DNA from: G039029935 sp039029935
GTDB taxonomy: Bacteria > Chloroflexota > Anaerolineae > Caldilineales > Caldilineaceae
DNA length: 5,612 nt
Assembly: GCA_039029935.1 (NCBI GenBank)
Contig: JBCCFC010000938.1
Location: 1-5,612, forward strand
Direction of reading: 5' to 3'
Part shown: positions 5,578 to 5,612 of the stretch, piece after piece
Position numbering within the stretch: position 1 is the first letter of the stretch
Layout of the letters: each line of letters starts with the position of its first letter
Made by a program: the position numbers and the translations under genes
The notes under the pieces: generated by a model
What the model was told of the DNA's origin: nothing
Seen by the model: the letters and a program-made list of their open reading frames with translations, nothing else
The model's database searches: none

Positions 5578-5612
5578 TTTCTTTAAATGACAAAAAAATA
5601 GCCGTCATATTC

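Larger units (their letters stand above)
5071..5612. other. AT-rich intergenic region upstream of the peptidase gene
   Basis: About 540 bp with no credible ORF, tRNA or rRNA. It is visibly richer in A and T than the coding region. It contains the repeats described separately and an A8 run at 5484-5491. No strong promoter for the minus-strand gene could be picked out; a weak candidate is TTGCAA (5169-5164), a 15-bp spacer and TATAGC (5148-5143). The spacing is short, so this is not called as a feature. Confidence 0.7.

Noticed and set aside
5587..5608. ATGAC ... GTCAT inverted repeat with an internal A7 run near the right edge
   Set aside because: The arms are only 5 bp and the A-run is in the loop, so it does not form a terminator.

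Overview
The window is dominated by one very long minus-strand gene (about 55..5058) encoding a secreted, multidomain protein of 1667 residues. It is flanked on the left by a strong hairpin terminator and on the right by about 540 bp of AT-rich DNA without a convincing gene. No other coding region is supported.

The protein reads, from N to C terminus: signal peptide; plant-type leucine-rich repeats with Cys-bearing caps; a DUF11-type beta-sandwich; a clostripain-family (C11) cysteine peptidase with a visible His/Cys dyad; two cohesin-like domains, each with a Cys pair; three tandem cadherin-like/Big_9-type repeats; a Cys-containing dockerin-like module with two calcium loops; a third cohesin-like domain; and a short terminal tail ending in FMPVITR. 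The likely job is an extracellular or surface-displayed protease held in an adhesive, calcium-dependent scaffold. The substrate and partners cannot be read from the sequence.

The architecture suggests a member of the Chloroflexota. The C-terminal 'x-hydrophobic-LP-hydrophobic-x-R' tail, the Cys-rich dockerin and the LRR cap style all resemble what I recall from secreted proteins of that phylum. This is inference from style, not from a search, and no phylogenetic marker gene is present.

The right-hand region (5071..5612) is upstream of the gene. It holds a clear Shine-Dalgarno sequence, a nested imperfect palindrome in the probable 5' leader, and a cluster of four TGACGTA motifs. Two of these form a palindrome and two lie in 20-bp tandem repeats, which looks like an operator region. 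A TATAAT box near the right edge, facing right, may belong to a divergent gene outside the window. The gene therefore appears to be transcribed alone and may be regulated from this long intergenic region.
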